A stretch of DNA of 64,000 nt from Serpens sp964410065 (lineage in GTDB: Bacteria; Pseudomonadota; Gammaproteobacteria; Pseudomonadales; Pseudomonadaceae): NCBI GenBank assembly GCA_964410065.1, contig CAYPFO010000014.1:1-64000 (forward strand), read 5' to 3'. Position 1 is the first letter of the stretch; every line of letters starts with the position of its first letter. Below, piece after piece: positions 1-8,149 of this stretch. Position numbers and translations under genes: made by a program. The notes beneath the pieces were generated by a model. It made no database searches. It was not told the DNA's origin and worked only from the letters and a program-made list of their open reading frames with translations.

Positions 1-729
1 GAAGGCGCCAAGCCGGTGGTGGCGATCTACTCGACCTTCCTGCAGCGCGCCTACGACCAGTTGATCCACGACGTCGCCGTGCAGAATCTCGATGTGCTGT
101 TCGCCATCGACCGCGCCGGTCTGGTGGGCGAAGACGGCCCAACCCACGCCGGCAGCTTCGACCTGTCGTTCCTGCGCTGCATCCCCGGCATGCTGGTGAT
201 GACGCCCAGCGATGAAAACGAACTGCGCCGCATGCTTACCACCGGCTACCTGTTCGACGGCCCGGCGGCCGTGCGTTACCCGCGCGGCACCGGCCCCAAC
301 GCCACCCTGGAACCGGGCCTGCAACCCCTGGAAATCGGCAAGGGCGTGATCCGTCGCCAGGGCAGTAAAGTCGCCCTTTTGGCATTCGGCGTACTACTGG
401 CCGAAGCGCTCAAGGTCGGCGCAACGCTGGACGCCACCGTGGTCGACATGCGTTTCGTCAAACCCTTGGACGAAACCTTGGTACGCCAGTTGGCCGACAG
501 CCATGAGCTGCTGGTGACTATCGAGGAAAACAGCATCATGGGCGGCGCCGGCAGCGCGGTGAGCGAATTTCTCGCCAGCCAGAACCTGGTCATGCCTCTC
601 CTCCACCTCGGCTTGCCAGACAGCTACGTCGAACATGCCAAGCCCAGCGTCATGCTTGCCGAATGCGGGCTGGACGAGGCGGGTATCGAGGCCGCGGTGC
701 GCGCGCGGTTGGATCTGCTGCAGGCGTAA
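1..729 (+). CDS. dxs: 1-deoxy-D-xylulose-5-phosphate synthase, C-terminal part (cut by window edge)
   Basis: The reading frame is open from base 1 to the stop at 727-729, giving the last 242 or so residues of DXS. DXS is the ThDP enzyme that joins pyruvate and glyceraldehyde 3-phosphate in the first step of the MEP isoprenoid pathway; its product also feeds thiamine and pyridoxal synthesis. The visible part covers the end of the pyrimidine-binding domain (AIDRAGLVGEDGPTHAGSFD, then the RCIPGM and MTPSDENELR segments) and the transketolase C-terminal domain (MRFVKPLD, EENSIMGGAGSAV). The start lies outside the window. thiL and the rib genes follow downstream, as in other pseudomonads. Identity is near certain. 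Confidence 0.97.
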   Translation, partial: EGAKPVVAIYSTFLQRAYDQLIHDVAVQNLDVLFAIDRAGLVGEDGPTHAGSFDLSFLRCIPGMLVMTPSDENELRRMLTTGYLFDGPAAVRYPRGTGPNATLEPGLQPLEIGKGVIRRQGSKVALLAFGVLLAEALKVGATLDATVVDMRFVKPLDETLVRQLADSHELLVTIEENSIMGGAGSAVSEFLASQNLVMPLLHLGLPDSYVEHAKPSVMLAECGLDEAGIEAAVRARLDLLQA

Positions 730-734
730 GAAAT

Positions 735-768
735 GTGGGTGGAGGAAGCGCTGCTTTCCTCCACCCAC
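735..768 (+). terminator. Hairpin after dxs, possible terminator without a T-tract
   Basis: A perfect 13-bp inverted repeat (GTGGGTGGAGGAA at 735-747 and TTCCTCCACCCAC at 756-768) with an 8-base loop starts six bases after the dxs stop. No run of T follows, so it may be an RNA-stabilising or Rho-associated structure rather than a classical intrinsic terminator. Confidence 0.45.
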
Positions 769-884
769 CATTCCTCGCACTGCCTGAATAGCGCGCGATA
801 ACGCAGCTTCGCCAATGCGCAAAAATCTGCCTGACATGACAATGCTCATTGTCTTTCCCCGCGCGACGCCGTAAGGTTCGCGCG

Positions 885-1095
885 TTTTATCCGCCCAGGT
901 GTGCGCGACCGCAAGGTGCGCATTAAACGGGAAGCCGGTGCGTTCGATCCGAACAATCCCGGCGCTGCCCCCGCAACGGTAATCGACCGCGATCTCCGAG
1001 ATCGCCGTCCGCTCAAGCGCCACTGTATTCAGATATGGGAAGGCGAGCGTGATGAGAGTCGAGAGCCCGGAGACCGGCCAGAGCGGATTCGACTG
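885..1095 (+). ncRNA. Cobalamin (B12) riboswitch
   Basis: The leader of btuB carries the hallmarks of an adenosylcobalamin-class riboswitch: an AAACGGGAAGCCGGTG-like block at about 926-940, GCTGCCCCCGCAACGGTAA at 964-982, and the conserved B12 box GCCCGGAGACCGGCC at 1064-1078. About 100 bases separate it from the btuB start codon, enough for an expression platform. By family rule, ligand binding represses the downstream B12 uptake genes. The outer boundaries are approximate. Confidence 0.93.
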
Positions 1096-1198
1096 GTGTT
1101 GCGGAGGGCAGCACCGTCAAGCGCTGTGCCTGCAATCCAGACTCCGTGCTTGTTCCTGCCCTCCTCAAAAGTCTTGATCTTTTGAGGAATATCTCCTG

Positions 1199-3082
1199 AT
1201 GAAATTGTCCCGTTTGGCTCTGGCCGTGGCCTTTGCGCCGGTTACGGCATTCGCCGCCAACGAAACCCCTCGCTTCGATGAACAACTGAAACTGCCGAAT
1301 GTGGTGGTGACGGCATCGCGTATAGCTGAAGCCGCCAGCGACAGCAGCGCATCGATCAGCGTATTTACCCGTGCCGATATCGACCGCCTGCGCCCGGCCA
1401 ACGTGCCGGAATTGATGACCCATGTACCCGGTGTGCAGGTTGCCAACTATGGCGGCCGCGGCGCGGCCTACGGCTTGTATATCCGCGGCACCAGCACCGC
1501 ACAGAGCCTGGTCCTCATCGACGGAGTGCGGGTCGGTTCGGCCACCGTGGGCGGTGCCAGCCTGCAGTTTCTGAGCGTCGACCAGATTGAGCGCGTCGAG
1601 GTCCTGCGTGGGTCGCGCTCGGCCATCTACGGTGCCGATGCTATGGGGGGCGTCGTGCAAATCTTCACCCGCCGCAGCCAGGGCGACGGTCTCACCCCCT
1701 ACGTGCGACTGGCCGCCGGCACGGACAACACCCGGGAAACCAGCCTCGGATTGTCAGGTGGTAACGCGCTGACGCGCTTCAGCCTTAACGCAAGTCTCGA
1801 AGAAACCGACGGTTTCGACCGCACGCAAACTTCCTTCGCCAGCGATGCGGATGATGATGGTTACCGCAACCGCTCCTTGTCCATGAGCCTGAGCCACCGC
1901 CTCAGCGACAAGGTAGAAGCCGGCTTGAACGTGCTGGACCAGCGCGGGAAGACCGAGATCGACAACCCGTTTGTTCCAGCCGAGCCCTATGACGAATTCA
2001 CCATCAGCAGTACGGCTGTCTATCTCGACGCGCAGCTCGCGAATGCCTGGAGCAGCCGCCTGGAATTGGGCCACAGCGAAGACAAACAGGAAAACTTCGA
2101 CAAGCTGTTCCCCGGCAGCTCGGTCAACAACACCTACCGGGACTCTGCCAGCTGGTTGAATACCCTGCACCTGAACGACGCTCACAGCCTGTTGGTCGGG
2201 CTCGATTATCTGAATGACAAAGTCGGCAGCAGCAACGAATACGACCAGACCAGCCGCTGGAACCAGGCGGCCATCGTGCAGCATCAGTTCCGTGGCGAGA
2301 CGTTCTCCACTGAGCTGGGCATGCGCCATGACCAGAATGAGCAGTTTGGCCACGAAAACACCTTCAACGCCGCGCTGAGCGTTCCGGTGAATGCCGATCA
2401 CCAGGTGATCTTCTCTTACGCCGAAGGCTTCCGTGTACCCACCTTCGCTGACCTGTATTGGCCCGATGAAGGCTGGACCAAAGGAAATCCCGACCTTGAG
2501 CCAGAGCGGTCCACGAGCTATGAGCTGAAATGGCGCGCACGCCTGGCCGCCCAGACCCGCCTTGAGGCCTCGATCTACCGGACTGATTTCCGTGACCTGC
2601 TGGCATACGTGAGCGACCCCATCACCTGGGCTGGCAGTACGCAGAACCTCGGAGTCGCCCGCATCAACGGCTTTGAAGCCAACCTCGAGCAGGATCTGTT
2701 CGGCTGGCAGGCCAGTCTTGGCATAAGCATCATTGATCCACGCAACCGCGAAACTGGTGACATTCTGCCCAACCGGGCTAAACGCACCCTGAGCCTGGAT
2801 GTGGATCGACACTTCGGAGCCGTAGGCGTCGGCGCCAGTTGGCGGGCAGTGAGCCGCAGTTTCAACGACGGTGCCAATACTCAGGAAATCGCCGGCCACG
2901 GGGTGCTCGACCTGCGCACCAGCTGGAAGGCCAGCGATGAGCTGGGCTTCGACCTGAAGCTGACCAACGTGCTCGACAAGGACTACAGCCGTTTGCTCTA
3001 CAGCTACGACAGCCAGCAACACGGCTATCAGGAAGCCCCGTTCAGCGTGATGCTCGGCCTGACCTGGACACCCTCCCTCTAA
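1199..3082 (+). CDS. btuB: TonB-dependent vitamin B12 outer-membrane receptor BtuB
   Basis: A 627-residue outer-membrane receptor that imports cobalamin using TonB/ExbBD energy. Residues 1-20 form a signal peptide (cleavage near AFA-A). A TonB-box-like NVVVTASR follows at about 34-41, then a plug domain (about 50-155) with LVLIDGVRVG, VEVLRGSRSAIYGADAMGGVV and other typical plug blocks, then a 22-strand-type barrel. Length fits BtuB (about 600 residues). The C-terminus reads TWTPSL and so lacks the usual final aromatic residue. The cobalamin riboswitch immediately upstream and btuF-btuC-btuD downstream support B12 as the substrate. The ATG is the first in frame after the riboswitch. Confidence 0.95.
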   Translation: MKLSRLALAVAFAPVTAFAANETPRFDEQLKLPNVVVTASRIAEAASDSSASISVFTRADIDRLRPANVPELMTHVPGVQVANYGGRGAAYGLYIRGTSTAQSLVLIDGVRVGSATVGGASLQFLSVDQIERVEVLRGSRSAIYGADAMGGVVQIFTRRSQGDGLTPYVRLAAGTDNTRETSLGLSGGNALTRFSLNASLEETDGFDRTQTSFASDADDDGYRNRSLSMSLSHRLSDKVEAGLNVLDQRGKTEIDNPFVPAEPYDEFTISSTAVYLDAQLANAWSSRLELGHSEDKQENFDKLFPGSSVNNTYRDSASWLNTLHLNDAHSLLVGLDYLNDKVGSSNEYDQTSRWNQAAIVQHQFRGETFSTELGMRHDQNEQFGHENTFNAALSVPVNADHQVIFSYAEGFRVPTFADLYWPDEGWTKGNPDLEPERSTSYELKWRARLAAQTRLEASIYRTDFRDLLAYVSDPITWAGSTQNLGVARINGFEANLEQDLFGWQASLGISIIDPRNRETGDILPNRAKRTLSLDVDRHFGAVGVGASWRAVSRSFNDGANTQEIAGHGVLDLRTSWKASDELGFDLKLTNVLDKDYSRLLYSYDSQQHGYQEAPFSVMLGLTWTPSL

Positions 3083-3092
3083 CACCCCCTGC

Positions 3093-3149
3093 GGTTGCCG
3101 GTCCGCCGGCAACCCGCCATATTCCGCAAACGCCGCCGCTGCGGCGTTT
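3093..3149 (+). terminator. Two tandem hairpins between btuB and btuF
   Basis: GGTTGCCGG/CCGGCAACC (3093-3101 with 3106-3114) is followed by AAACGCCGC/GCGGCGTTT (3128-3136 with 3141-3149). Both are perfect repeats in the 92-base gap between the receptor gene and the periplasmic protein gene. The second ends in only three T, so it would be at most a partial terminator, which could lower btuFCD expression relative to btuB. Confidence 0.4.
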
Positions 3150-3174
3150 ACCTGATCAGACGAGGCGATTTCTG

Positions 3175-3954
3175 GTGCTGCGTGTTTTGCTGATGCCCTT
3201 GCTCCTGCTGCTGGCCCTGCCCGGACCAGCCCGGGCCGACAGTACGTCGGCGCAGCGCATCGTCTCACTCGATCTTTGTCTGGACTGGATGGTCGCCCAT
3301 TACCTTCCGCCTGAACGCGTGGCCGCCCTGTCGCAGATGCAGAAGCGCTACCCCATCGACTGGATCGGCCCGCAATGGCCGAGTCATGATGGCAGCCTTG
3401 AACAGATCTACGCCCTGCAACCAGACCTGGTGGTGGTCGGGCAGTACGCCGGCACCCTGCTGCGCCAGCGCCTGCAAGCACTGGGCAAACGGGTGAAGAT
3501 TTTCCCATTGCCGCAAACCCTGCAGGAAGTGGCGAATTACGAAGCGCACTTCCTGCGGGCGGTGGGTTTGCCAGCGTCCCTGGCCAGTCGCCCACCGCTG
3601 GCCAGTTTCACGCCCGCCCGCGAGCAACGCCTGTTGCTGCTGGGTGCCAACGGCATCGGCACCGGGCGCGCCACGTTGGAAAACGAAATCCTCGAACGCG
3701 CTGGCTGGACCAACTACCTGCGTGGCGACGGCTACCAGCGGCTGGATCTGGAGCAAGTCGTCGCCGATCCGCCGGATGCCATCCTCTGGGCCGCGCCGGA
3801 ACACCAGGCACTGGCCAACCAGTTCGCCGAACACGCGGCACTCAAACACGCCGTACCGGCCGAGCGCTGGCTCACCACTGATTACTGGCGCTGGCAATGC
3901 CCCGGCCCCTGGACCTGGGATCTGATAGGACAACTGCACCAATGGCTCGACTGA
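3175..3954 (+). CDS. btuF: Periplasmic cobalamin-binding protein BtuF
   Basis: A 259-residue helical-backbone (class III) substrate-binding protein that delivers B12 from the periplasm to the BtuCD transporter. A signal peptide covers about residues 1-21 (hydrophobic MLLLLALPG core, ARA cleavage site). The mature part shows family features such as QRIVSLDLCLDWM near the start and YALQPDLVVV in the first lobe. The GTG start at 3175 is preceded by GAGG at a good distance and gives a complete signal peptide. The gene ends inside the start of btuC (13-base overlap). B12 specificity is inferred from position between btuB and btuCD. Confidence 0.9.
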   Translation: MLRVLLMPLLLLLALPGPARADSTSAQRIVSLDLCLDWMVAHYLPPERVAALSQMQKRYPIDWIGPQWPSHDGSLEQIYALQPDLVVVGQYAGTLLRQRLQALGKRVKIFPLPQTLQEVANYEAHFLRAVGLPASLASRPPLASFTPAREQRLLLLGANGIGTGRATLENEILERAGWTNYLRGDGYQRLDLEQVVADPPDAILWAAPEHQALANQFAEHAALKHAVPAERWLTTDYWRWQCPGPWTWDLIGQLHQWLD

Positions 3955-4928
3955 TCACCCCCCTGCTGGCCTTGCTGGCGCTTGCCCTGGCGCTGCTGTC
4001 GCTGTGTCTGGGCTCTACCCAGGTGGCGGTATTGCCAGGGCTGCTCGAATGGCTCAGCGGCGGCAACGGCCCAGACGCCATCGTCATCGGCGAAATCCGC
4101 CTGCCGCGCACGCTGCTGGCACTGGCGGTCGGTGCGGCGCTGGGGCTAAGTGGCGCGGCCTTGCAAGGCCTGCTCCGCAACCCGTTGGCGGACCCGGGCC
4201 TGACCGGCGCCAGCCAAGGCGCCGCGCTGGGGGCGGCCGGGGTGTTCTATTTCGGCCTGCTGCCGTGGGCCGGGGCCTTTGCGCCGGCACTGGCCGGGCT
4301 GTGCGGGGCCGGTATTGCGCTGACGCTCATGCTGAGCCTGGCTGGCTCCAGCGGCGCCGGCATGGTGATTCTCGCCGGCCTGGCCATCAGCACCCTGAGC
4401 GGTGCACTGCTGGCCGCCGTGCTCAACTTTGCCCCCAATCCCTATGCGATGCAGGAACTGGTGTTCTGGCTGCTGGGTTCGGTCTCCGAGCGCGGCCTGG
4501 AACACCTGCTATTGCTCGGCCCGGCGCTGTTGATCGGGTTTTTGCTGATCTGGAGCCAGCGCCGCCTGCTGCTGGGCCTGAGCCTGGGTGAACAGGTCGC
4601 CCAGAGCCTGGGTTTGGCCCACAAGCGCGGCAGCCGCCTGGTCGTATTGGGCTGCGCCCTCTTGGTCGGCGCCTCGGTGGCCGTGGCCGGCGGTATCGGT
4701 TTTGTCGGCCTGTTGGTGCCGCACCTCATTCGCCCGCTGGTGCGTCACCGCCCTGACCGTTTGCTGATTCCCTCGGCGCTGGCCGGTGCCTGTCTCGTCT
4801 GCCTGGCCGATATGGCTGTGCGCCTGATGCCGGCCGGGCGTGAGCTGAAACTGGGCGTACTCACGGCCCTGATCGGCGCCCCGCTGTTTATCTGGCTGGT
4901 GTGGAAGGAGCGCAAACAATGGATCTGA
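3942..4928 (+). CDS. btuC: Vitamin B12 ABC transporter permease BtuC (FecCD family)
   Basis: A 328-residue polytopic inner-membrane permease of the FecCD family, with about nine or ten hydrophobic helices. Family motifs include IRLPRTLLALAVGAALGLSGA near residue 50, RNPLADPGLTG near 80, and GGIGFVGLLVPH near 250, the last being the loop region that contacts the ATPase. The ATG at 3942 is preferred over one 45 bases upstream because it starts directly at the first membrane helix and overlaps the end of btuF by 13 bases, as expected for translational coupling. It overlaps btuD by 10 bases. Confidence 0.93.
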   Translation: MARLITPLLALLALALALLSLCLGSTQVAVLPGLLEWLSGGNGPDAIVIGEIRLPRTLLALAVGAALGLSGAALQGLLRNPLADPGLTGASQGAALGAAGVFYFGLLPWAGAFAPALAGLCGAGIALTLMLSLAGSSGAGMVILAGLAISTLSGALLAAVLNFAPNPYAMQELVFWLLGSVSERGLEHLLLLGPALLIGFLLIWSQRRLLLGLSLGEQVAQSLGLAHKRGSRLVVLGCALLVGASVAVAGGIGFVGLLVPHLIRPLVRHRPDRLLIPSALAGACLVCLADMAVRLMPAGRELKLGVLTALIGAPLFIWLVWKERKQWI

Positions 4929-5647
4929 TTCGCCTCGACCGCGTGGGTGTTCCCGGTCGCCTCGAACCCGTGCGTTTCTCGCTCGCCGCCGGCGAAATGC
5001 TGGGCCTGATCGGCCCCAACGGCGCGGGTAAATCCACCCTGTTGAACGCGTTGGCCGGCATTCAGCCCCACACCGGCAGCCTGAATTACTTCGGCTTCGA
5101 CGCCGCTCACCTGAGCCCGAAACAACGGGCCCAGCGCATCGGCTTTCTGCCGCAGAGCCATCACAGCGCCTGGTCCCTGAGTGTGGAGGATGTGGTCGCC
5201 CTGGGACGCCTGCCGTGGGGCGACGAAGACGCCGCGCTGATCACATCCGCCATGCAGCGTACCGGCGTGCTGGAATGGCGCACGCGCAAGGTCGCGGAGC
5301 TTTCCGGTGGCGAACAGGCGCGCGTCTGGCTGGCACGTGTCCTTGCCGGCCAACCCGTGCTGCTGCTGGCCGACGAGCCAGTCGCCAGCCTTGATTTGCG
5401 TCACCAGCGCAAGGTGATGGAGCTACTGCGCGACCACGCGCACCAGGATCGCTCGGTGGTGCTGTCCATTCACGACCTGGGGCTGGCGGCCCGCTATTGC
5501 GACAAGTTGTGCCTGCTCGCTGAAGGGCGGGTGCTGGCCTATGGCACTCCACAAGAGGTACTCACCGAGGCCCATATCACCGCTGCCTTCCAGGTGGATG
5601 TGCATATCGACCTCTCCACCAACCCACCCATCATCCTGCCCAAGTGA
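4919..5647 (+). CDS. btuD: Vitamin B12 ABC transporter ATPase BtuD
   Basis: A 242-residue ABC ATPase that powers B12 import through BtuC. All motifs are intact: Walker A GPNGAGKST (32-40), Q-loop Gln79, signature LSGGE (128-132), Walker B VLLLADE (147-153), D-loop SLD and switch His185. The ATG at 4919 lies inside the end of btuC and gives the normal start of the fold (MDLIRLDRVGV). The next gene overlaps or abuts its stop. Length matches E. coli BtuD (about 249 residues). Confidence 0.93.
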   Translation: MDLIRLDRVGVPGRLEPVRFSLAAGEMLGLIGPNGAGKSTLLNALAGIQPHTGSLNYFGFDAAHLSPKQRAQRIGFLPQSHHSAWSLSVEDVVALGRLPWGDEDAALITSAMQRTGVLEWRTRKVAELSGGEQARVWLARVLAGQPVLLLADEPVASLDLRHQRKVMELLRDHAHQDRSVVLSIHDLGLAARYCDKLCLLAEGRVLAYGTPQEVLTEAHITAAFQVDVHIDLSTNPPIILPK

Positions 5648-5652
5648 GTCTC

Positions 5653-6189
5653 ATGTTGAAGCTGAGTAAAAACCTCGACGAGGTCTGTTATCCCTTTATT
5701 CAGGAAACCTCGGCGTTATGCGATTTCGAGGTCGTCACCGATGAGTTGTGCGCGCTGATTGGCGGGGTGCTCGCCTACCTGCCGGACGACATGCCCGACC
5801 TGCATGCCGATCTCGAACAGCTGCAACCGCTGGCGTTTCACGTCAACGGTTCGGTGCGCGGGCGCCTGGCGATCGACGAAGATGACCTGAGCTGGCTAAG
5901 TGCGCGCATGGCGCACTATCGCGAGGAGGTGTCGGAGCGTTTGCAGGGGTTTGTCCTGCCCCGCGGCCACGCGCCGGTGCCGCAACTGCACCAGGCACGC
6001 TCGGTGGCGAAGAAGGCCATCCGCGCCTTGGTGCGTGTGGATCAGGAAGGGATTGAGGTGCCACTCGTGCTGCCGCGAATGTGCAACCTGATGTGCAACT
6101 TCTTCTTTGTGCTGACCCTGGTGGTGAACCAGCGGCGCGGCTTTGAAGAAACGTACTTTGCCAGCAAGAGTTACGGCAAAAGCACCTGA
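5653..6189 (+). CDS. Divergent PduO-type cob(I)alamin adenosyltransferase-like protein
   Basis: A 178-residue protein at the end of the btu operon. The C-terminal two thirds resemble the PduO/EutT adenosyltransferase helix bundle: TDELCALIG (29-37) for the usual VDELNS segment, FVLPRG (100-105) for F(I/V)LPGG, and LHQARSVAKKAIRALV (112-127) for the LHxARTVxRRAER helix. The N-terminal TGDxGxT ATP-binding segment of classical PduO is missing, so either ATP is bound differently or the protein has lost catalysis. A role in B12 handling is inferred from position. A GTG at 5644 is an alternative start. The 3' end overlaps the convergent gene on the other strand by 19 bases. Confidence 0.7.
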   Translation: MLKLSKNLDEVCYPFIQETSALCDFEVVTDELCALIGGVLAYLPDDMPDLHADLEQLQPLAFHVNGSVRGRLAIDEDDLSWLSARMAHYREEVSERLQGFVLPRGHAPVPQLHQARSVAKKAIRALVRVDQEGIEVPLVLPRMCNLMCNFFFVLTLVVNQRRGFEETYFASKSYGKST

Positions 6190-6578
6190 CGCGGAATACG
6201 GTACAGAACAAAAATCATCACGCTGCCAAAAATCAGCATCAGGCACGCAACGCCTTCCAGACCCGACAACATGCCCAGCGCCGCCATCCAGGCCGGCAGG
6301 CTGGCCCAATAGAGCCCCTTGCCCTGTGCTTGTTGCAGAGCGCTCCAGCGGGCCGATTCGTCGGCGTCCGTCTGGCCCATGGCCCAGAGCGCACGCTTGA
6401 ACGCGGGAAAGAATTTCAGGGTGACAAACAGGCTGAGCAGGCCGGCGATAAAAAACGCCATGGGCGGCAGGCCCCAATCCATGTCGACCTGCGCCAGCAC
6501 CAGCCAGGGCAGCACGCACAGGGCCAACCGCCCCCACCAGATCAGGTTCAGCCGGCGACGGGCATTGGCGCGGTTCAT
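6171..6578 (-). CDS. Small inner-membrane protein of unknown function, coupled to ribA
   Basis: A 135-residue protein with four predicted membrane segments (about residues 13-30, 37-57, 88-107, 108-127) and a charged, polar loop between the second and third (about 60-85, with TDADESARWSALQQAQ). Its ATG overlaps the ribA stop in an ATGA arrangement, so it is very likely translated with ribA. I recognise no enzymatic motif. A protein of similar size follows ribA in other pseudomonads. Its 3' end overlaps the convergent adenosyltransferase-like gene. Confidence 0.75.
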   Translation of the reverse strand: MNRANARRRLNLIWWGRLALCVLPWLVLAQVDMDWGLPPMAFFIAGLLSLFVTLKFFPAFKRALWAMGQTDADESARWSALQQAQGKGLYWASLPAWMAALGMLSGLEGVACLMLIFGSVMIFVLYRIPRQVLLP

Positions 6579-7192
6579 GGTTGCTCGACTTCGTCCTGAT
6601 GCAGGCTGCCGAGCATATGCCCGAGCTTGCCGGCCTTGGTCGCCAGGTATTTGCGGTTGTAGGGATTGAGCCCGGTCTTCAGCGGCTTGCGCTCGATGAC
6701 GGGGATGCCGAAGCCTTCCAGTGCCTTGACCTTGCGCGGGTTGTTGGTCATCAGCTTGAGTTCGCGGATGCCCAGGTGGGCGAGCATCGGCAGGCAGATG
6801 CCGTATTCGCGCATGTCGGCGGGGAAACCCAGGCGCTCGTTGGCTTCCACGGTATCGGCGCCGCCGTCCTGCAGTTCATAGGCGCGGATCTTGTTCAGCA
6901 GGCCGATGCCACGGCCTTCCTGGCGCAGGTAGAGCAACACGCCACGACCTTCATCGGCAATGGCGCGCAACGCCGCTTCCAGCTGGAAGCCACAGTCGCA
7001 GCGCAGGCTGAACAGCGCATCGCCTGTCAGGCACTCAGAGTGTACGCGGCCCAGCACAGGTTGGCCGTCGCCGACATCGCCCAGGCTCAGCACCACATGC
7101 TCTTTGCCGGTCGCCTCGTCGAGGAAACCGTGCATGGTGAATTCGGCAAAAGGCGTAGGCAGTTTGGATGCGGCGACGAAAACGACGGACAC
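6575..7192 (-). CDS. ribA: GTP cyclohydrolase II RibA
   Basis: A 205-residue enzyme that opens GTP to 2,5-diamino-6-ribosylamino-pyrimidinone 5'-phosphate, the first committed step of riboflavin synthesis. The zinc ligands Cys54, Cys65 and Cys67 are present in HSECLTGD and SLRCDCG, and RQEGRGIGL (90-98) forms the catalytic and GTP-binding loop. Length and cysteine numbering match E. coli RibA closely. This matters because the second cyclohydrolase-like domain encoded in ribBA further along lacks these cysteines, so this gene must supply the activity. Confidence 0.97.
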   Translation of the reverse strand: MSVVFVAASKLPTPFAEFTMHGFLDEATGKEHVVLSLGDVGDGQPVLGRVHSECLTGDALFSLRCDCGFQLEAALRAIADEGRGVLLYLRQEGRGIGLLNKIRAYELQDGGADTVEANERLGFPADMREYGICLPMLAHLGIRELKLMTNNPRKVKALEGFGIPVIERKPLKTGLNPYNRKYLATKAGKLGHMLGSLHQDEVEQP

Positions 7193-7297
7193 CGGAGAAA
7201 CTCCAGAAAAAATAAAGCGCGGAGTATAACCGCAGTGAAGCGGCTTGCGGGTGTGTGACGCTCCAGCGGACTGACTGCAAAGCGGCAGGCTGGACTT

Positions 7298-7942
7298 TTA
7301 CAACTTGGACTCCAGCACCAGCACACCTTGTTCTTCGCGCCAGCGCACCCGGCTCAGAAAGCTCATGCCCAGTAGCGCTTCAGTCGGCGCATCGCCTTCC
7401 AGCACCACGGTGTCGACGCCGAGTACTTCCAGGCTACCGATCTTGACCCGGTCGACGCTGAGCTTCCAGCCCTTGGCCGTACCGCTGGCCGTACTGGCCA
7501 GCATGGGTCGGCCCTTGACCCGATAGTCCAGCCCCAACCGCTTGGCGTGTTGCTCATTGATCGCCAGCGAAGTCGCCCCGGTATCCACCAGAAATTGCAT
7601 CGGATGGCCGTCCACCGAGCCGGCGACCCAGTAATGCCCACCCAGCCCTCGGGCAATGCTGATCTGCTGCTTGCTCGGCGCGCTGAAGCCTTCACTGTAT
7701 TCACGGCTCAGCTCGAAACGGCGCGTCTGGCCATTGATGCGCAACACCGCGCCGCGACTGTCGGCGCTGACCACTTCGACACCGCCCGGCCCTACCTGGC
7801 CGACCTTTACCAGCTTGCGCTGGCCGTCGACGTTGAGCACGGCTGCATTGGGAAACAGACCGACCACCAGCACGTGCTCGGGCGCGGCCTGGGTAAGGGA
7901 AGCGGCCAGCACCAGGCTGGCGAATGGAAGGAGTCGGCGCAT
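7298..7942 (-). CDS. Retropepsin-like aspartic protease, TIGR02281/clan AA type, secreted
   Basis: A 214-residue protein with a signal peptide (MRRLLPFASLVLAASLTQAA, residues 1-20) and a C-terminal single-lobe retropepsin-like domain. The active-site motif is VDTGATS (119-125, catalytic Asp120), followed by the ALLGMSFLSR segment near the end that is typical of these bacterial clan AA proteases. Such enzymes work as dimers; substrates are unknown. The ATG at 7942 is chosen because it begins a clean signal peptide; the open frame runs further upstream without one. It stands alone between ribA and pgpA. Confidence 0.85.
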   Translation of the reverse strand: MRRLLPFASLVLAASLTQAAPEHVLVVGLFPNAAVLNVDGQRKLVKVGQVGPGGVEVVSADSRGAVLRINGQTRRFELSREYSEGFSAPSKQQISIARGLGGHYWVAGSVDGHPMQFLVDTGATSLAINEQHAKRLGLDYRVKGRPMLASTASGTAKGWKLSVDRVKIGSLEVLGVDTVVLEGDAPTEALLGMSFLSRVRWREEQGVLVLESKL

Positions 7943-8065
7943 CGGCACTCGCGGCTCGCTAAAAAGATACGGGCGAACAGAATAGCGATCCGCGCGCACG
8001 GCGAAGCGTGGCCAGGTCACAGCTGGGGGAATTCCAGCGGCCGCCCGGTGGATCGATGAAGCGTG

Positions 8066-8107
8066 ATCCACCCTACGAAAGCGCGGCACGTTTTTCGTAG
8101 GGTGGAT
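8066..8107. repeat. Intergenic inverted repeat with further GGTGGAT copies
   Basis: A perfect 15-bp inverted repeat (ATCCACCCTACGAAA at 8066-8080, TTTCGTAGGGTGGAT at 8093-8107). Additional fragments of the same unit lie on either side: GGTGGATCG at about 8048, ACATCCACC at about 8118 and GGTGGATAGTCGCCTACGAAA at about 8137. The GTAGGGTGGAT core is a familiar dispersed intergenic element of gamma-proteobacteria. It lies between pgpA and the aspartic protease gene, where it could act as a terminator or processing site. Confidence 0.7.
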
Positions 8108-8149
8108 GTCGCCTTTTACATCCACCAGTAGCGCTCGGTGGATAGTCGC

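Noticed and set aside
735..768. Calling the post-dxs hairpin a standard Rho-independent terminator
   Set aside because: The stem is strong but no T-tract follows, so it is listed only as a possible terminator.
1754..3595. Long open frame (613 codons) on the minus strand across btuB and btuF
   Set aside because: It is the antisense shadow of two well-supported genes; the composition is low complexity in Ala/Gly/Val and no domain or ribosome site is visible.
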